From DAITAZ01 sp036824045 (GTDB lineage Bacteria > Pseudomonadota > Gammaproteobacteria > Burkholderiales > Rhodocyclaceae), in assembly GCA_036824045.1 (NCBI GenBank), contig DAITAZ010000004.1:87889-151888 (forward strand): DNA of 64,000 nucleotides, read 5' to 3'. The notes beneath the pieces are model-generated. The model was not told the origin of the DNA and made no database searches. It saw nothing but the letters and a program-made list of their open reading frames with translations. Below are positions 17,709 through 28,270 of the stretch, piece by piece (position 1 is the first letter of the stretch; each line of letters begins with the position of its first letter). A program made the position numbers and the translations under genes.

Positions 17709-18353
17709 ATGAACGACACTGATCGACCCGGAATCGTCAAATGGCTTCCGCCTGTAATGGCTGAATGGCGGGAACAGAGGAAAGCACGCGCCTCCATCGA
17801 GCGGGCACGGCGCCGCCTGTTGGGCGTCGACAAGCTGCACCTGGCGTGTGGGGGAAACCTGCTCGAGGGGTGGGGCAATGTGGATTTGTCCGGAGATGAC
17901 TCAGTCATCGCACTGGATCTGACGCTTCCGTTGCCGGTGTCCGATGGAGTGATCCGCTTTGTGTACAGTGAGCACTTTATTGAGCATCTTGATTTCGACG
18001 AGGTGCGGCGTTTCCTTACCGAGTGTTTCCGGGTCATGGTGTCTGGCGGGGTGATCCGCCTTTCAACACCGGATTTGCGCAAGGTGGTCGACGAGTATTT
18101 GGCCAAGCGCCTTGACGAGTGGCGGGACGTAGGCTGGTTACCCGCCACCGCTTGCCGGCTTGTCAATGAGGGACTGCGCTCCTGGGGGCACAAGTTCGTT
18201 TATGACGCTGATGAATTACGCAAATTACTGGAAGACGTCGGGTTCGTTCAGGTCACCGCCGTGGCTTGGCGCGAGAGCGCACACCCCGAACTTTCGGGGC
18301 TTGAGTGCCGCCCGTTTCATGGTGAGTTGGTCGTTGAGGCGACACGTCCCTGA
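17709..18353 (+). CDS. SAM-dependent methyltransferase
   Basis: 214 residues with a class I methyltransferase core: motif I-like LHLACGGNLLEGWGNVDLS, acidic strand-2 region, IRFVYSEHFIEHL and a GGVIRLSTPD strand, resembling the Methyltransf_11-like proteins often found in polysaccharide loci. ATG 17709 follows a GAGGCA sequence; a GTG at 17643 would add 22 residues. Target unknown. In ABC-exported O-antigens such as E. coli O8/O9a a methyltransferase caps the chain, which is one possible role here because Wzt carries a glycan-binding domain (inference). It lacks the kinase domain of WbdD. Confidence 0.78.
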   Translation: MNDTDRPGIVKWLPPVMAEWREQRKARASIERARRRLLGVDKLHLACGGNLLEGWGNVDLSGDDSVIALDLTLPLPVSDGVIRFVYSEHFIEHLDFDEVRRFLTECFRVMVSGGVIRLSTPDLRKVVDEYLAKRLDEWRDVGWLPATACRLVNEGLRSWGHKFVYDADELRKLLEDVGFVQVTAVAWRESAHPELSGLECRPFHGELVVEATRP

Positions 18354-18385
18354 GATGGAACGAGAGGTTTCGGGGAGGATGCGGC

Positions 18386-19243
18386 GTGGTTGGGGCGGCG
18401 ATGGAGGGGGTGTCTGACATGGTTTCTGCCGGGGGGCACGGTCTGTCCGGGCTGAGTGCCGCCGTGGTCTTGTATCGCCCCGATTTGGCCCTGCTCAGGC
18501 AATGTTTGCTGGCCCTTCAGGCGGCGTGCGTCCAGGCGGGGACGGGGGTTACGCTGTGTCTGGTGGACAATAGCGAGACCGGGATGTCGGTGGCGGACAG
18601 GGCCTGGTTCGACGAGGTTGGCTTGGCAGTGGCGTGGCAGGCGGGGCACGGCAATGTCGGTTTTGGCCGTGGCCACAATCTCGCCATTGCCCGGGCGGAA
18701 AGCGAGTTCCACCTCGTCCTCAATCCCGACCTTGAATTGGAGCCGGAGGCGTTGGTCCATGCGCTTGCATTCATGCGCGCCCACCCCGAGGCCGCGCTGG
18801 TGGTGGGCGATGGTTTCAACGATGCGGGGCAGCGCGAGTACCTGTGCAAGCGCTATCCCACGGTGTTCGACCTGTTCTTGCGGGGATTCGCGCCCCGGGC
18901 GATAAAGGCGCGCTTCCGGGCGCGGCTGGATCGCTATGAGATGCGCGACGTGATCGGCCAGGGCCAGGTGGTGTGGGACCCGCCCATCGTGAGTGGCTGT
19001 TTCATGCTGTTCCGCACCGAGGTGTTGCGACGGCTGGGGGGCTTTGACCCGTCCTTCTTTTTGTACTTCGAGGATTTCGATCTTTCCATCCGGGCTCGGG
19101 GGGTGGGGCGGGTGGCTTATGTGCCGGCCGTGCGCTTTGTGCACCATGGGGGCTATGCCGCGAAGAAAGGTCTCAAGCACATCCGTTTCTTCTGTGTGTC
19201 GGCGGCGCGCTTTTTCAGCAAGCACGGCTGGCGTTGGTGGTGA
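18386..19243 (+). CDS. GT2 family glycosyltransferase (rhamnosyltransferase-like)
   Basis: 285 residues resembling WbbL-type rhamnosyltransferases: AAVVLYRPD, LVDNSETG, GNVGFGRGHNLAI, metal motif NPDLELEP and FFLYFEDFDLSIR. An L-rhamnose donor would fit the rml genes upstream but is not proven. Two starts are possible: GTG 18386 with GGGAGG at 18373-18378, or ATG 18419 with GGAGGGGG at 18403-18410; both are well spaced and the extra 11 residues are not conserved-looking. It ends 7 bp before the next gene. Confidence 0.86.
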   Translation: MVGAAMEGVSDMVSAGGHGLSGLSAAVVLYRPDLALLRQCLLALQAACVQAGTGVTLCLVDNSETGMSVADRAWFDEVGLAVAWQAGHGNVGFGRGHNLAIARAESEFHLVLNPDLELEPEALVHALAFMRAHPEAALVVGDGFNDAGQREYLCKRYPTVFDLFLRGFAPRAIKARFRARLDRYEMRDVIGQGQVVWDPPIVSGCFMLFRTEVLRRLGGFDPSFFLYFEDFDLSIRARGVGRVAYVPAVRFVHHGGYAAKKGLKHIRFFCVSAARFFSKHGWRWW

Positions 19244-19250
19244 GGGCGGG

Positions 19251-20213
19251 ATGGCGCGCTTCGCGGTGACAGGGGCAACCGGCTTTGTCGGGCGGCGGGT
19301 CTGTGCTGATCTGCGGGCGGCGGGGCACGAAGTGTGGGCGCTGGTGCGCCGTCAGGGGAGCGCGCCGGCTGGCACTCGGGAATTGTTGTCCACGGCGGAG
19401 GCGTTTGCCGATGCCGAAGGCTTGCTGCGGGGGGCGGCCCCGGCCGTGTTGCTGCATCTGGCCGGGCGTGCCCACGTGATGGCCGAGATGCTGTCGGATC
19501 CTTTGCCGGCTTATCGACGCGCAAATCGGGATAGCACGGAAAATCTGGCCCTCGCGGCGGCTGCGGCAGGCGTGCGGCGCATGGTGTTCGTGAGCTCGGT
19601 CAAGGTTCTGGGGGAAGGCGGCGGCGCACCCTATACGGCAGCCAGCGAGGCCGCGCCGGACGACCCGTACGGGATATCGAAGTGGGAGGGGGAGCAGGCG
19701 CTGTGGTCAGTGGCGGCCCGGACTGGCCTGGAGGGTGTCGTGCTTCGCCCCCCCCTGGTTTATGGACCGGGCGTGAGGGCCAATTTTCTCCGCTTGCTGC
19801 GTTTGGCGGATTCGGCCTGGCCACTTCCGCTCGGAGCTCCGAGCGGGGGGCGCAGCATGATCCATGTGGGCAATCTGGCGCATGCCCTGCTGTGTGCCGG
19901 CACCCATCCGGCGGCGGCGGGCGGTACTTTTCTCGTGAGTGATGGCCCGGCTTTGGACACTGGCCGCTGGGTGGCGCGTGTGCGCCGCCTGCTGGGCCGG
20001 CCGGAGCGTTTGGTGGCGGTGCCGACCGCGTGGCTGACAGCCATTGCGAATCTGCTGGGGCAGCGGGCGCTGGCAGTCCGGCTGTTTGCCCCTCTGGAGG
20101 TGGACGATGCTGCCATCCGGCAGCAACTGGGCTGGCAGCCGCCATTTACGCTGGACACGGCCTTGGCGGAGACCCTGGCCTGGTATCGGGAAAAGGCGGT
20201 CGCGCGGGGGTGA
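19251..20213 (+). CDS. NAD-dependent epimerase/reductase, WbpV-like
   Basis: SDR protein of 320 residues: GATGFVG near the N terminus, FVSSVKVLGEGG and YGISKWEGE (Tyr-Lys pair), and RPPLVYGPGVRANF. This pattern is that of WbpV/WreQ-type reductases that act with a WbpM-type dehydratase and a WecA/WbpL-type transferase to make UDP-QuiNAc or UDP-FucNAc, the first sugar of many O-antigens. Both partners follow immediately. The exact product (quinovosamine or fucosamine) cannot be told from sequence. Confidence 0.84.
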   Translation: MARFAVTGATGFVGRRVCADLRAAGHEVWALVRRQGSAPAGTRELLSTAEAFADAEGLLRGAAPAVLLHLAGRAHVMAEMLSDPLPAYRRANRDSTENLALAAAAAGVRRMVFVSSVKVLGEGGGAPYTAASEAAPDDPYGISKWEGEQALWSVAARTGLEGVVLRPPLVYGPGVRANFLRLLRLADSAWPLPLGAPSGGRSMIHVGNLAHALLCAGTHPAAAGGTFLVSDGPALDTGRWVARVRRLLGRPERLVAVPTAWLTAIANLLGQRALAVRLFAPLEVDDAAIRQQLGWQPPFTLDTALAETLAWYREKAVARG

Positions 20214-20308
20214 AGGTGGCAGCGGTCCGCCCGTTTTCCCTTGGGGTCCGCGTTCATGGGGCCGGGATCTTCAGCCGGAACGCGCCGGAAGCCCCGGCGC
20301 CTGCGCGG

Positions 20309-20370
20309 TATAATTCCCCTCCAAAGACCTGAACGTTTCGCCGCAGTGCGCCCGGAAAGCCACTGCGGCG
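20309..20370 (+). promoter_or_regulatory. TATAAT box and terminator-like leader hairpin before the WecA/WbpL-like gene
   Basis: TATAAT at 20309-20314 is followed by an inverted repeat, CGCCGCAGTG at 20339-20348 and its exact complement at 20361-20370 (12-nt loop), then ATTGCTTTT. The GTG start is at 20395. No good -35 box is visible. The arrangement of -10 box, GC-rich stem and U-rich tail ahead of the gene is that of an attenuated leader, but the U tract is interrupted. Confidence 0.45.
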
Positions 20371-20394
20371 ATTGCTTTTGACTGGACTACCTTC

Positions 20395-21372
20395 GTGCTT
20401 GCCTCGCCTGCCATCGCCTTTCTGGTATCTGTTGCCGTTCTGGCGGTACTGCTGCGTTCGGGCCTTGCGCACCGGATCGCCATGGATGTGCCGAATCATC
20501 GTTCGCTGCATAGCAACCCGACGCCCCGGGTTGGGGGGTTGGGTATCCTGGCGGGGATTGCAGCGGGTGGTTTGGTGCCGCTGGCAGGTATCGGGTGGGA
20601 GACCGTGCTGCTGCTGGCGGGGGCATTGACGCTGGCCTTGTTGTCCTTCGTCGATGATCGCCGCGGCTTGCCCATCTTGCTGCGCTTTGCGGTACACGGC
20701 CTGGCTGCCGCGGGCGTGGCGTGGGCGTTGGCCGGAGGGTGGTGGGTGGCGCTGGCCGTGTTTCTGACGGTCTGGGCGACCAATCTCTACAACTTCATGG
20801 ATGGGACGGACGGCCTGGCGGGCGGCATGGCCTTGTTCGGGTTTGGCGCGTGCGGCATTGCGGCCTGGTTGGCGCAGGACCTGCACTTGGCCGCTCTGTG
20901 CCTGGCGATTGCCGGCGGTGCGGCGGGTTTTCTGGTGTTCAATCTGCCCCCGGCCCGGGTGTTCATGGGGGATGTGGGGTCGATTCCCCTGGGGTTTTTG
21001 ATGGCAGGCGTGGGGCTGGCCGGGATTAAGGCGGGGAACTGGCCGCTTTTCTTTCCGCTATTGGTGTTTTCGCCATTCGTGCTGGATGCGACAATAACCC
21101 TACTTCGCCGCTTGCTGCGGGGTGAAAAGATCTGGCAGGCCCACCGGGAGCATTACTACCAGCGGATGATCCGCAGCGGGGTGGGCAAAAGACAGACGTT
21201 GCTGGTCTGGTATGCGCTGATGCTCGGCTGCTCGGCCTCGGCCCTGTGGGTGCGGTCCGACGGTGTCGATGTTCAGGCCGGGGTGCTGCTTGCGTGGGTG
21301 GGGATTTACGCGGTGCTTGCAATCGCGGTGGATGGCCGCTGGCGTAATCGCCAAGGTGCGGCTGGAGTGTGA
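20395..21372 (+). CDS. polyprenyl-phosphate sugar-1-phosphate transferase (WecA/WbpL family)
   Basis: Integral membrane enzyme that starts glycan assembly by moving a HexNAc-1-phosphate onto undecaprenyl phosphate. The 325-residue protein has about ten hydrophobic segments and the family motifs RSLHSNPTPRVGGLGI, FVDDRRGLP, NLYNFMDGTDGLAGG, FMGDVGSIPLGF and HREHYYQRM. It starts with GTG at 20395 after a 181-bp gap containing a promoter-like box and hairpin. Between WbpV-like and WbpM-like genes, UDP-QuiNAc or UDP-FucNAc is the likely donor (inference). Confidence 0.93.
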   Translation: MLASPAIAFLVSVAVLAVLLRSGLAHRIAMDVPNHRSLHSNPTPRVGGLGILAGIAAGGLVPLAGIGWETVLLLAGALTLALLSFVDDRRGLPILLRFAVHGLAAAGVAWALAGGWWVALAVFLTVWATNLYNFMDGTDGLAGGMALFGFGACGIAAWLAQDLHLAALCLAIAGGAAGFLVFNLPPARVFMGDVGSIPLGFLMAGVGLAGIKAGNWPLFFPLLVFSPFVLDATITLLRRLLRGEKIWQAHREHYYQRMIRSGVGKRQTLLVWYALMLGCSASALWVRSDGVDVQAGVLLAWVGIYAVLAIAVDGRWRNRQGAAGV

Positions 21373-21397
21373 CCTCACGAGGCTGGACCCTCTTACC

Positions 21398-23290
<1,893 letters not shown>

Positions 23291-23323
23291 TCCGGGGTTC
23301 GGAGCGGTCAGAGGCGGGCAATC

Positions 23324-24151
23324 GTGGCAACTTACGCGATCGGCGACATCCAGGGCTGCCTTGAGGGGCTGACGGCTTTGCTGGGGGCGATCGATTTCGA
23401 CCCGGAGCAGGATCGGTTGTGGGTCGCAGGCGATCTGGTCAACCGTGGCCCCGAATCCCTCGCTGTCCTGCGCCTGCTGCGCGGCCTGGGGGAGCGGGTC
23501 AAGGTGGTGCTGGGTAACCATGACCTGCATCTGCTGATGGTGGCCGCGGGCGCGCGCAGGGCCAACGACTACGACACTTTCCACGATATTCTCGAGGCGC
23601 CGGACGGCCCCGAGCTGATCGAATGGCTGGCGGGCCAGGCGCTGATGTTCCGTGAAGGAGATGTGGTGATGGTCCATGCCGGCCTGTTGCCCGCATGGAC
23701 GGTCGATGAGTCCCTGGCGCTGGCGGGCGAGGTCTCGGCAGCCTTGGCGGGGCCGCAGCGGCGGGAGTTCCTGCACAACCTGTACGGCAGCAAGCCGGAT
23801 CGCTGGTCCCCTGACTTGAAGGGCTGGGATCGCCTTCGGGTGATCGTGAACGCCATGACCCGCATGCGCTTTTGCAGCCCGGAGGGACGCATGGAGTTCA
23901 AGGCCAAGGGGCGGGTGGATGCGCCCCCTTCCGGCTATCTGCCCTGGTTCCAGGTGCCGGGCCGCCGCAGCCGGGCGTGCACCGTGCTGTTCGGTCATTG
24001 GTCCGCGCTCGGTTATTGGGACCGGGATGGCGTGGTCGGACTCGATACCGGATGTGTGTGGGGCGGCACCCTGACCGCTCTGCGCCTGGAGGACCGGCGG
24101 GTGTTTCAGGTGCGCTGCCGCCAGGTGCTGGTACCGGACGGTAGCGAGTAG
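23324..24151 (+). CDS. apaH: symmetrical bis(5'-nucleosyl)-tetraphosphatase ApaH
   Basis: Hydrolyses Ap4A to two ADP. The 275-residue metallophosphatase has the motif series GDIQGCLEGL, GDLVNRGPESL and GNHD, the ApaH-type HAGLLPAW and a C-terminal FGHWSALGY, then LDTGCVWGG. The start is GTG at 23324. It follows the polysaccharide locus by 33 bp on the same strand and is not functionally linked to it. Confidence 0.95.
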   Translation: MATYAIGDIQGCLEGLTALLGAIDFDPEQDRLWVAGDLVNRGPESLAVLRLLRGLGERVKVVLGNHDLHLLMVAAGARRANDYDTFHDILEAPDGPELIEWLAGQALMFREGDVVMVHAGLLPAWTVDESLALAGEVSAALAGPQRREFLHNLYGSKPDRWSPDLKGWDRLRVIVNAMTRMRFCSPEGRMEFKAKGRVDAPPSGYLPWFQVPGRRSRACTVLFGHWSALGYWDRDGVVGLDTGCVWGGTLTALRLEDRRVFQVRCRQVLVPDGSE

Positions 24152-24172
24152 GGGGCCGATTCAGGCCGGCGA

Positions 24173-24640
24173 TCAGTGCGTGACCCGGGTTTCGCCCCGG
24201 CCGGAAAGAATGCGCACCCGCTCGCCCGGCACGAAGGCTTCATCCGCAGCTTGCGTGACGGCAATCATCTGGCCGTTGTCCAGTTCCACCGTGATCTCCA
24301 GGCCGGTCTGCCGGGTGCCACCTTCTTCCACCGCCGCTCCTGCGATTCCCCCGGCCACGGCTCCGAGCACGCCGGCGATGATGGACCCCTTGCCCTGACC
24401 GACATTGCTGCCGGCCACGCCACCGATGACAGCCCCCGCCGTGGAGCCGACACTGGACTTGGTGCCCTCGATGCGTACCTGCCGCACGCTGATTACCTTG
24501 CCTGTGCGTACGCTCATTTCGCCCCGGGCTTGGCCCCGGGAGTAATCGCTGCCGCCCAGACCGCTGGCACACCCCCCGAGCAGGAAGGCGGCCAGAACTG
24601 CGATCGTCAGGCAGGGAAGAAGTTTGCGGCAGACATGCAT
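24173..24640 (-). CDS. glycine-zipper outer-membrane lipoprotein (SlyB/PcpY-like)
   Basis: 155 residues. Signal peptide with lipobox LGGC (modified Cys24), then a glycine-rich two-helix segment (GAVIGGVAGSNVGQGKG and following) typical of the glycine-zipper 2TM domain, and a C-terminal beta-rich part ending GERVRILSGRGETRV. SlyB-type proteins help outer-membrane integrity. ATG 24640 was selected because it places the signal sequence at the N terminus; the longer open frame has no such feature. A 7-bp GC hairpin (24669-24689) lies between it and the upstream kinase gene. Confidence 0.88.
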   Translation of the reverse strand: MHVCRKLLPCLTIAVLAAFLLGGCASGLGGSDYSRGQARGEMSVRTGKVISVRQVRIEGTKSSVGSTAGAVIGGVAGSNVGQGKGSIIAGVLGAVAGGIAGAAVEEGGTRQTGLEITVELDNGQMIAVTQAADEAFVPGERVRILSGRGETRVTH

Positions 24641-24668
24641 GATGCGCTCCTGAGTATGCGTACGCGAC

Positions 24669-24689
24669 CCGGAGCGCCGAGGGCTCCGG
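24669..24689 (-). other. intercistronic hairpin downstream of the PfkB kinase gene
   Basis: CCGGAGC (24669-24675) and GCTCCGG (24683-24689) form a 7-bp stem immediately after the kinase stop codon. No T run follows on the minus strand, so it may protect mRNA ends or weakly reduce read-through to the lipoprotein gene. Confidence 0.4.
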
Positions 24690-24690
24690 A

Positions 24691-25626
24691 TTACCAGATG
24701 GAGTAACCGAATGCGGTGGCAAACGCCTCGCCGATTTCCGAGCGGCTGGGGGCGTGGTTCTGTCCCCCACGGCTGGCGATCTTGATGGCACCCATCAGGG
24801 AAGCAAGCCGACCCGTGGTGGGCCAATCCATCCCGGCGTTGATGCCGTAGAGCAGGCCCGCGCGATAGGCGTCGCCACAGCCGGTGGGATCGACCAGACT
24901 ATCGGGTTTAACGCAGGGGATCTCGATGCGCTGACCGCCGCTATAGACTTCGGAACCGTTGGGGCCAAGCGTCACGACCAGCGCCTTCACCTTGCCTGCC
25001 AGGGTTTCCAGGGATTGGCCCGTCTTGTCGCAGAGCAGTTTTGCCTCGTAGTCGTTGACCGTGCAGTAGTCCGCGAGTTGCAGGAAATTCAGAACCTCGT
25101 CGCCGGAGAACATGGGCAGGCCCTGGCCCGGATCGAAGATGAAGGGAATGCCGGCTTCGGCAAACTGGGCCGCGTGCTGGAGCATGCCGTCCCGCCCGTC
25201 AGGAGAAATGATGCCCAGAGTCACCCCGCTGGCATCGCCGACCTTGTTGAGGTGAGAGTAGGTCATGGCGCCCGGGTGGAAGGCGGTGATCTGGTTGTCG
25301 TCCATGTCGGTGGTGATGAAGGCCTGGGCAGTGTAGGCGTCGGGCACTTCGCGGACGTGGGCGCGGCTCAGGCCAAGTTTCTTGAGCCGTTCCAGATAAG
25401 GGCTGGCGTCTTCGCCAACCGTGGCCATGATCAGCGGCTCGCCCCCCAGCAGCGCCAGGTTGTAGGCGATGTTGCCGGCGCAGCCGCCGAACTCGCGCCG
25501 CATGTCGGGCACCAGGAAGGCGACGTTGAGGATGTGGATCTGGCTGGGGAGAATGTGATTCTTGAACTGATCATGGAAAACCATGATCGTGTCGTAGGCG
25601 ATGGAGCCGCAGATTAGGGTTTTCAT
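24691..25626 (-). CDS. PfkB-family carbohydrate/nucleoside kinase
   Basis: 311-residue ribokinase-fold enzyme. Substrate-side glycine motif GGCAGNIAYNLALLGG near residue 47 and the PfkB signature 2 DPTGCGDAYRAGLLYG, with the catalytic Asp in GCGD. Features such as FHPGAM and NDYEAKLL resemble adenosine-kinase-like members; the substrate is not certain (adenosine, ribose or another sugar). It is preceded by a 125-bp gap after tpx that holds a 7-bp hairpin (CGGCACC 25657-25663, GGTGCCG 25673-25679). Confidence 0.85.
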   Translation of the reverse strand: MKTLICGSIAYDTIMVFHDQFKNHILPSQIHILNVAFLVPDMRREFGGCAGNIAYNLALLGGEPLIMATVGEDASPYLERLKKLGLSRAHVREVPDAYTAQAFITTDMDDNQITAFHPGAMTYSHLNKVGDASGVTLGIISPDGRDGMLQHAAQFAEAGIPFIFDPGQGLPMFSGDEVLNFLQLADYCTVNDYEAKLLCDKTGQSLETLAGKVKALVVTLGPNGSEVYSGGQRIEIPCVKPDSLVDPTGCGDAYRAGLLYGINAGMDWPTTGRLASLMGAIKIASRGGQNHAPSRSEIGEAFATAFGYSIW

Positions 25627-25751
25627 AGAGGATAAGCGTTAAGGTTTGCGCGTCTGCGGCACCCGGGACTCAGGTGCCGTCCAGACCGAAATTGTCGGGC
25701 TTGGGAGGCGCGCGGGTCTACGCCTTTTGCCACATCTTCCGGCCGGGAGTG

Positions 25752-26255
25752 TCAGACCAGCGCTGCCAGCGCCGCGGCGTAATCGGGCTCCTGTTTGATC
25801 TCGGCCACCCGCTCGGCGTGCAGCACCCGGTTGTCCCGGTCCAGTACCACGACGGCGCGCGCGGTGAGCCCGGCCAGGGGACCGGAGGAGATGGCGACAC
25901 CGTAGTCGCGCATGAAGTTGCCACCCCGCAGGGTGGAGAGGGAAACGACATTCGCGAGCCCCTCGGTTTCACAGAACCGTTTCATGGCGAAGGGCAGGTC
26001 GGCGGAGATGACCAGGACGACCGTGTCCGCAAGCTTGCCGGCTTCTTCGTTGAACTTGCGCGTGGAGGTGGCGCAAACAGGAGTGTCCAGGCTTGGAACG
26101 ATGTTGAGGACTTTGCGCTTGCCCGCGAATTCACCCAGGGTGACGTCCTTCAGATCCGTGCCGACGAGGCTGAAGCCCGGGGCGATGCTGCCGGTTGCGG
26201 GAAACTGCCCATCGACGGCGATGGGGTTGCCGCCGAGCGTGACGGTTGTGCTCAT
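25752..26255 (-). CDS. tpx: thiol peroxidase Tpx
   Basis: Periplasmic or cytoplasmic atypical 2-Cys peroxiredoxin reducing peroxides with thioredoxin. The 167-residue protein has the peroxidatic Cys61 in PSLDTPVCATSTRKFNE and resolving Cys95 in MKRFCETEGL, positions identical to E. coli Tpx. ATG 26255 is preceded by AAGGAGAG; a longer frame up to 26384 has no homology. The 132-bp gap upstream suggests its own promoter. Confidence 0.96.
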   Translation of the reverse strand: MSTTVTLGGNPIAVDGQFPATGSIAPGFSLVGTDLKDVTLGEFAGKRKVLNIVPSLDTPVCATSTRKFNEEAGKLADTVVLVISADLPFAMKRFCETEGLANVVSLSTLRGGNFMRDYGVAISSGPLAGLTARAVVVLDRDNRVLHAERVAEIKQEPDYAAALAALV

Positions 26256-26387
26256 GTCTCTCTCCTTATCGTGGGGTTCAACGCCGATCCGGGACCGCCG
26301 GATCGCAGGTGCGTACTCCGGCCCGTTGCATGGGGCGCCTGTCCTGCCCGCGTGAGACCACGCCGACGGGGAGCGCCCCTGCACGGG

Positions 26388-27371
26388 TCAGGGGTAGAAA
26401 ACGTATAACTTGTAGCCGACCGCGGCAATCCCCCGAGTTTGAACCCGGAGCTGGACGGCCAGGTCGCCGTTTTCGGGAATGCCCTGATCGGGGCTGGCCT
26501 TGGCCGGGAGATAGTCGTTGGGGAACAGCACCCGACGGGAGACGGCCTTTTCTTGGGCGTCGGTCAGCGTCAGCTCCAAGGCGGGGTAAGCCTGTGTGAA
26601 GGTTGCGCGGTTCTTCAGGGTGGCGTTGAGCACCAGCGTGTCGAGCGTGCCGGGCTCGGGGTGAAGGTCCGAGGCTTCGATGCTGATCAGGTCCGCCTTG
26701 CGCGGGAGCGGGATGTCGCAATCGAGTTGCTGGCACATCGCTGTCAGCGCCGGCCGGAGCGCAGGAACGCTGTTGGCGAGTTCGCTGCGGTACCAGTAGG
26801 CCAGTTGCGCCGTGAGCAGGACGGCCAACACGAGGGCGCCTGTCCCCCATACCAGACCCGAGCTTTTGGGGCGCGCAGGCGCATCCGGCACCGCGGGGGT
26901 GGCTTCCGGCGGCGCCTTGACTTGCAGGCTCTCGGGAGCGGGTTCGTCCAGCCGGGGTTCGCCAAAGGCGAGGAACGGGTCGGGTGGCAACGCTGCGGCA
27001 GCCGTGGGGGAGGGCTCGCCGCTGTCATGACCCGGGGGTTCCGGTGGCGTGGGTGGAATGTCCAGCTCCGCCCGGGGAGCGGCCGGAGCTGCCCGCAGGA
27101 CGTCCTGGGGTGCCCAGAGATCCGGGGCTTCGGGCGCGCTTGGCGCGGCGGGCTCCTCCAGTGCGGGCGGCGGGTTGTCGGCGCTTCCTCGCCGGGTCAG
27201 GCGGGCGAACAGGTCATTCTGCTGCTCGGTGGCGTTTTCCTCGATCAGCGTGTCCAGGGCATTGAATGCGGTGCCGCAGCGGCCACACCGCACGCGCCCG
27301 CTGCGCTGCTTGAGTTGCTCGGTGCGGACCCGGAAGACGGTCTCGCATGCGGGGCAGCGGGTCAGGATCAT
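26388..27371 (-). CDS. zinc-ribbon DUF3426 membrane protein
   Basis: 327 residues. The N-terminal MJ0042-type zinc ribbon uses C6, C9, C29 and C32 (RCPACETVF and RCGRCGTAFN). A Pro/Ala/Glu-rich linker runs to about residue 165, then one transmembrane segment (LVWGTGALVLAVLLTAQLAY) and a C-terminal extracytoplasmic DUF3426 domain of about 130 residues. The function is unknown; proteins of this layout usually sit next to prmA in betaproteobacteria, as here (ATGA overlap with prmA). Confidence 0.87.
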   Translation of the reverse strand: MILTRCPACETVFRVRTEQLKQRSGRVRCGRCGTAFNALDTLIEENATEQQNDLFARLTRRGSADNPPPALEEPAAPSAPEAPDLWAPQDVLRAAPAAPRAELDIPPTPPEPPGHDSGEPSPTAAAALPPDPFLAFGEPRLDEPAPESLQVKAPPEATPAVPDAPARPKSSGLVWGTGALVLAVLLTAQLAYWYRSELANSVPALRPALTAMCQQLDCDIPLPRKADLISIEASDLHPEPGTLDTLVLNATLKNRATFTQAYPALELTLTDAQEKAVSRRVLFPNDYLPAKASPDQGIPENGDLAVQLRVQTRGIAAVGYKLYVFYP

Positions 27372-28252
27372 GACCGGATGCCCTCGAGCAGCACCCATCC
27401 GTCCCGGGTGGCCGCCTCCCGAAGCGCGATGAAGGGGGCGTAAGCCTCCCGAACCTTGTCCACCTGGCTGTCGAGAATGCCGGTAAGCGCCAGGCGACCG
27501 CCCGGGGCGATGCGGCTGGCGAGCAGTGGGGCGAGTACGCAGAGCGGGTTGGTCAGGATGTTGGCGACCACCAGATCGAACTGCTCATCAAGTGCTTCGC
27601 TCGAGTGGCGTACCGTAAGTGCTACACCGTTGCGGTGTGCGTTGTCGGCCGCGGCTTCCAGCGCCTTCTCGTCGATATCCACGCCGGTGACCGTGCCGGC
27701 GCCCAGCCTGGCCGCAGCGATGGCCAGGATGCCCGAGCCGCAGCCATAGTCGAGCACCGTTTGCCCGGGGCGGACCTGTTCGCTCAACCAGTTGAGGCAG
27801 AGGTGAGTGGTGGGATGGCTGCCGGTGCCAAACGCCATGCCCGGGTCCAGTTCGATATTGATTGCGTCGCCTACGGGCGCCTCATGCCAGGAGGGGACGA
27901 TCCACAGCTTGTCGGTGATGCGGATGGGTTCGAACTGGCTCTGGGTGAGTTGAACCCAGTTTTCCTCCGCGACTTCCCGCACCGTGGTGGCCGGCTCGCC
28001 CAGCCCGATGGTGGCAGTGGCGCTGGCGACAGCCGCGTGCCAGTCCGCGTCCGCTTCGAACAGCGCCACCACGTGGCAGGCTTGCCAGAGGGCTGCGGGA
28101 GCATAGCCGGGCTCGCCGAACTGGGGTTGCTCCCGTTCGGTGCCGGCGTCCGCGTCTTCGATCGACACGGAGAGCGCGCCCGCTTCCATCAGGGCGTCGC
28201 TCAAGGCTTCGGCGTGCTGTGCATCCGAAGCGACGGAAACGGAAAGCCACAT
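27368..28252 (-). CDS. prmA: ribosomal protein L11 methyltransferase PrmA
   Basis: Trimethylates L11 residues using SAM. The 294-residue protein has the N-terminal L11-binding domain and the catalytic domain with motif I VLDYGCGSGILAIAAARLGA and the NILTNPL active-site motif. It follows accC by 18 bp and overlaps the zinc-ribbon gene by 4 bp. Confidence 0.96.
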   Translation of the reverse strand: MWLSVSVASDAQHAEALSDALMEAGALSVSIEDADAGTEREQPQFGEPGYAPAALWQACHVVALFEADADWHAAVASATATIGLGEPATTVREVAEENWVQLTQSQFEPIRITDKLWIVPSWHEAPVGDAINIELDPGMAFGTGSHPTTHLCLNWLSEQVRPGQTVLDYGCGSGILAIAAARLGAGTVTGVDIDEKALEAAADNAHRNGVALTVRHSSEALDEQFDLVVANILTNPLCVLAPLLASRIAPGGRLALTGILDSQVDKVREAYAPFIALREAATRDGWVLLEGIRS

Positions 28253-28270
28253 GGGTGGGGCTGCTCCCGG

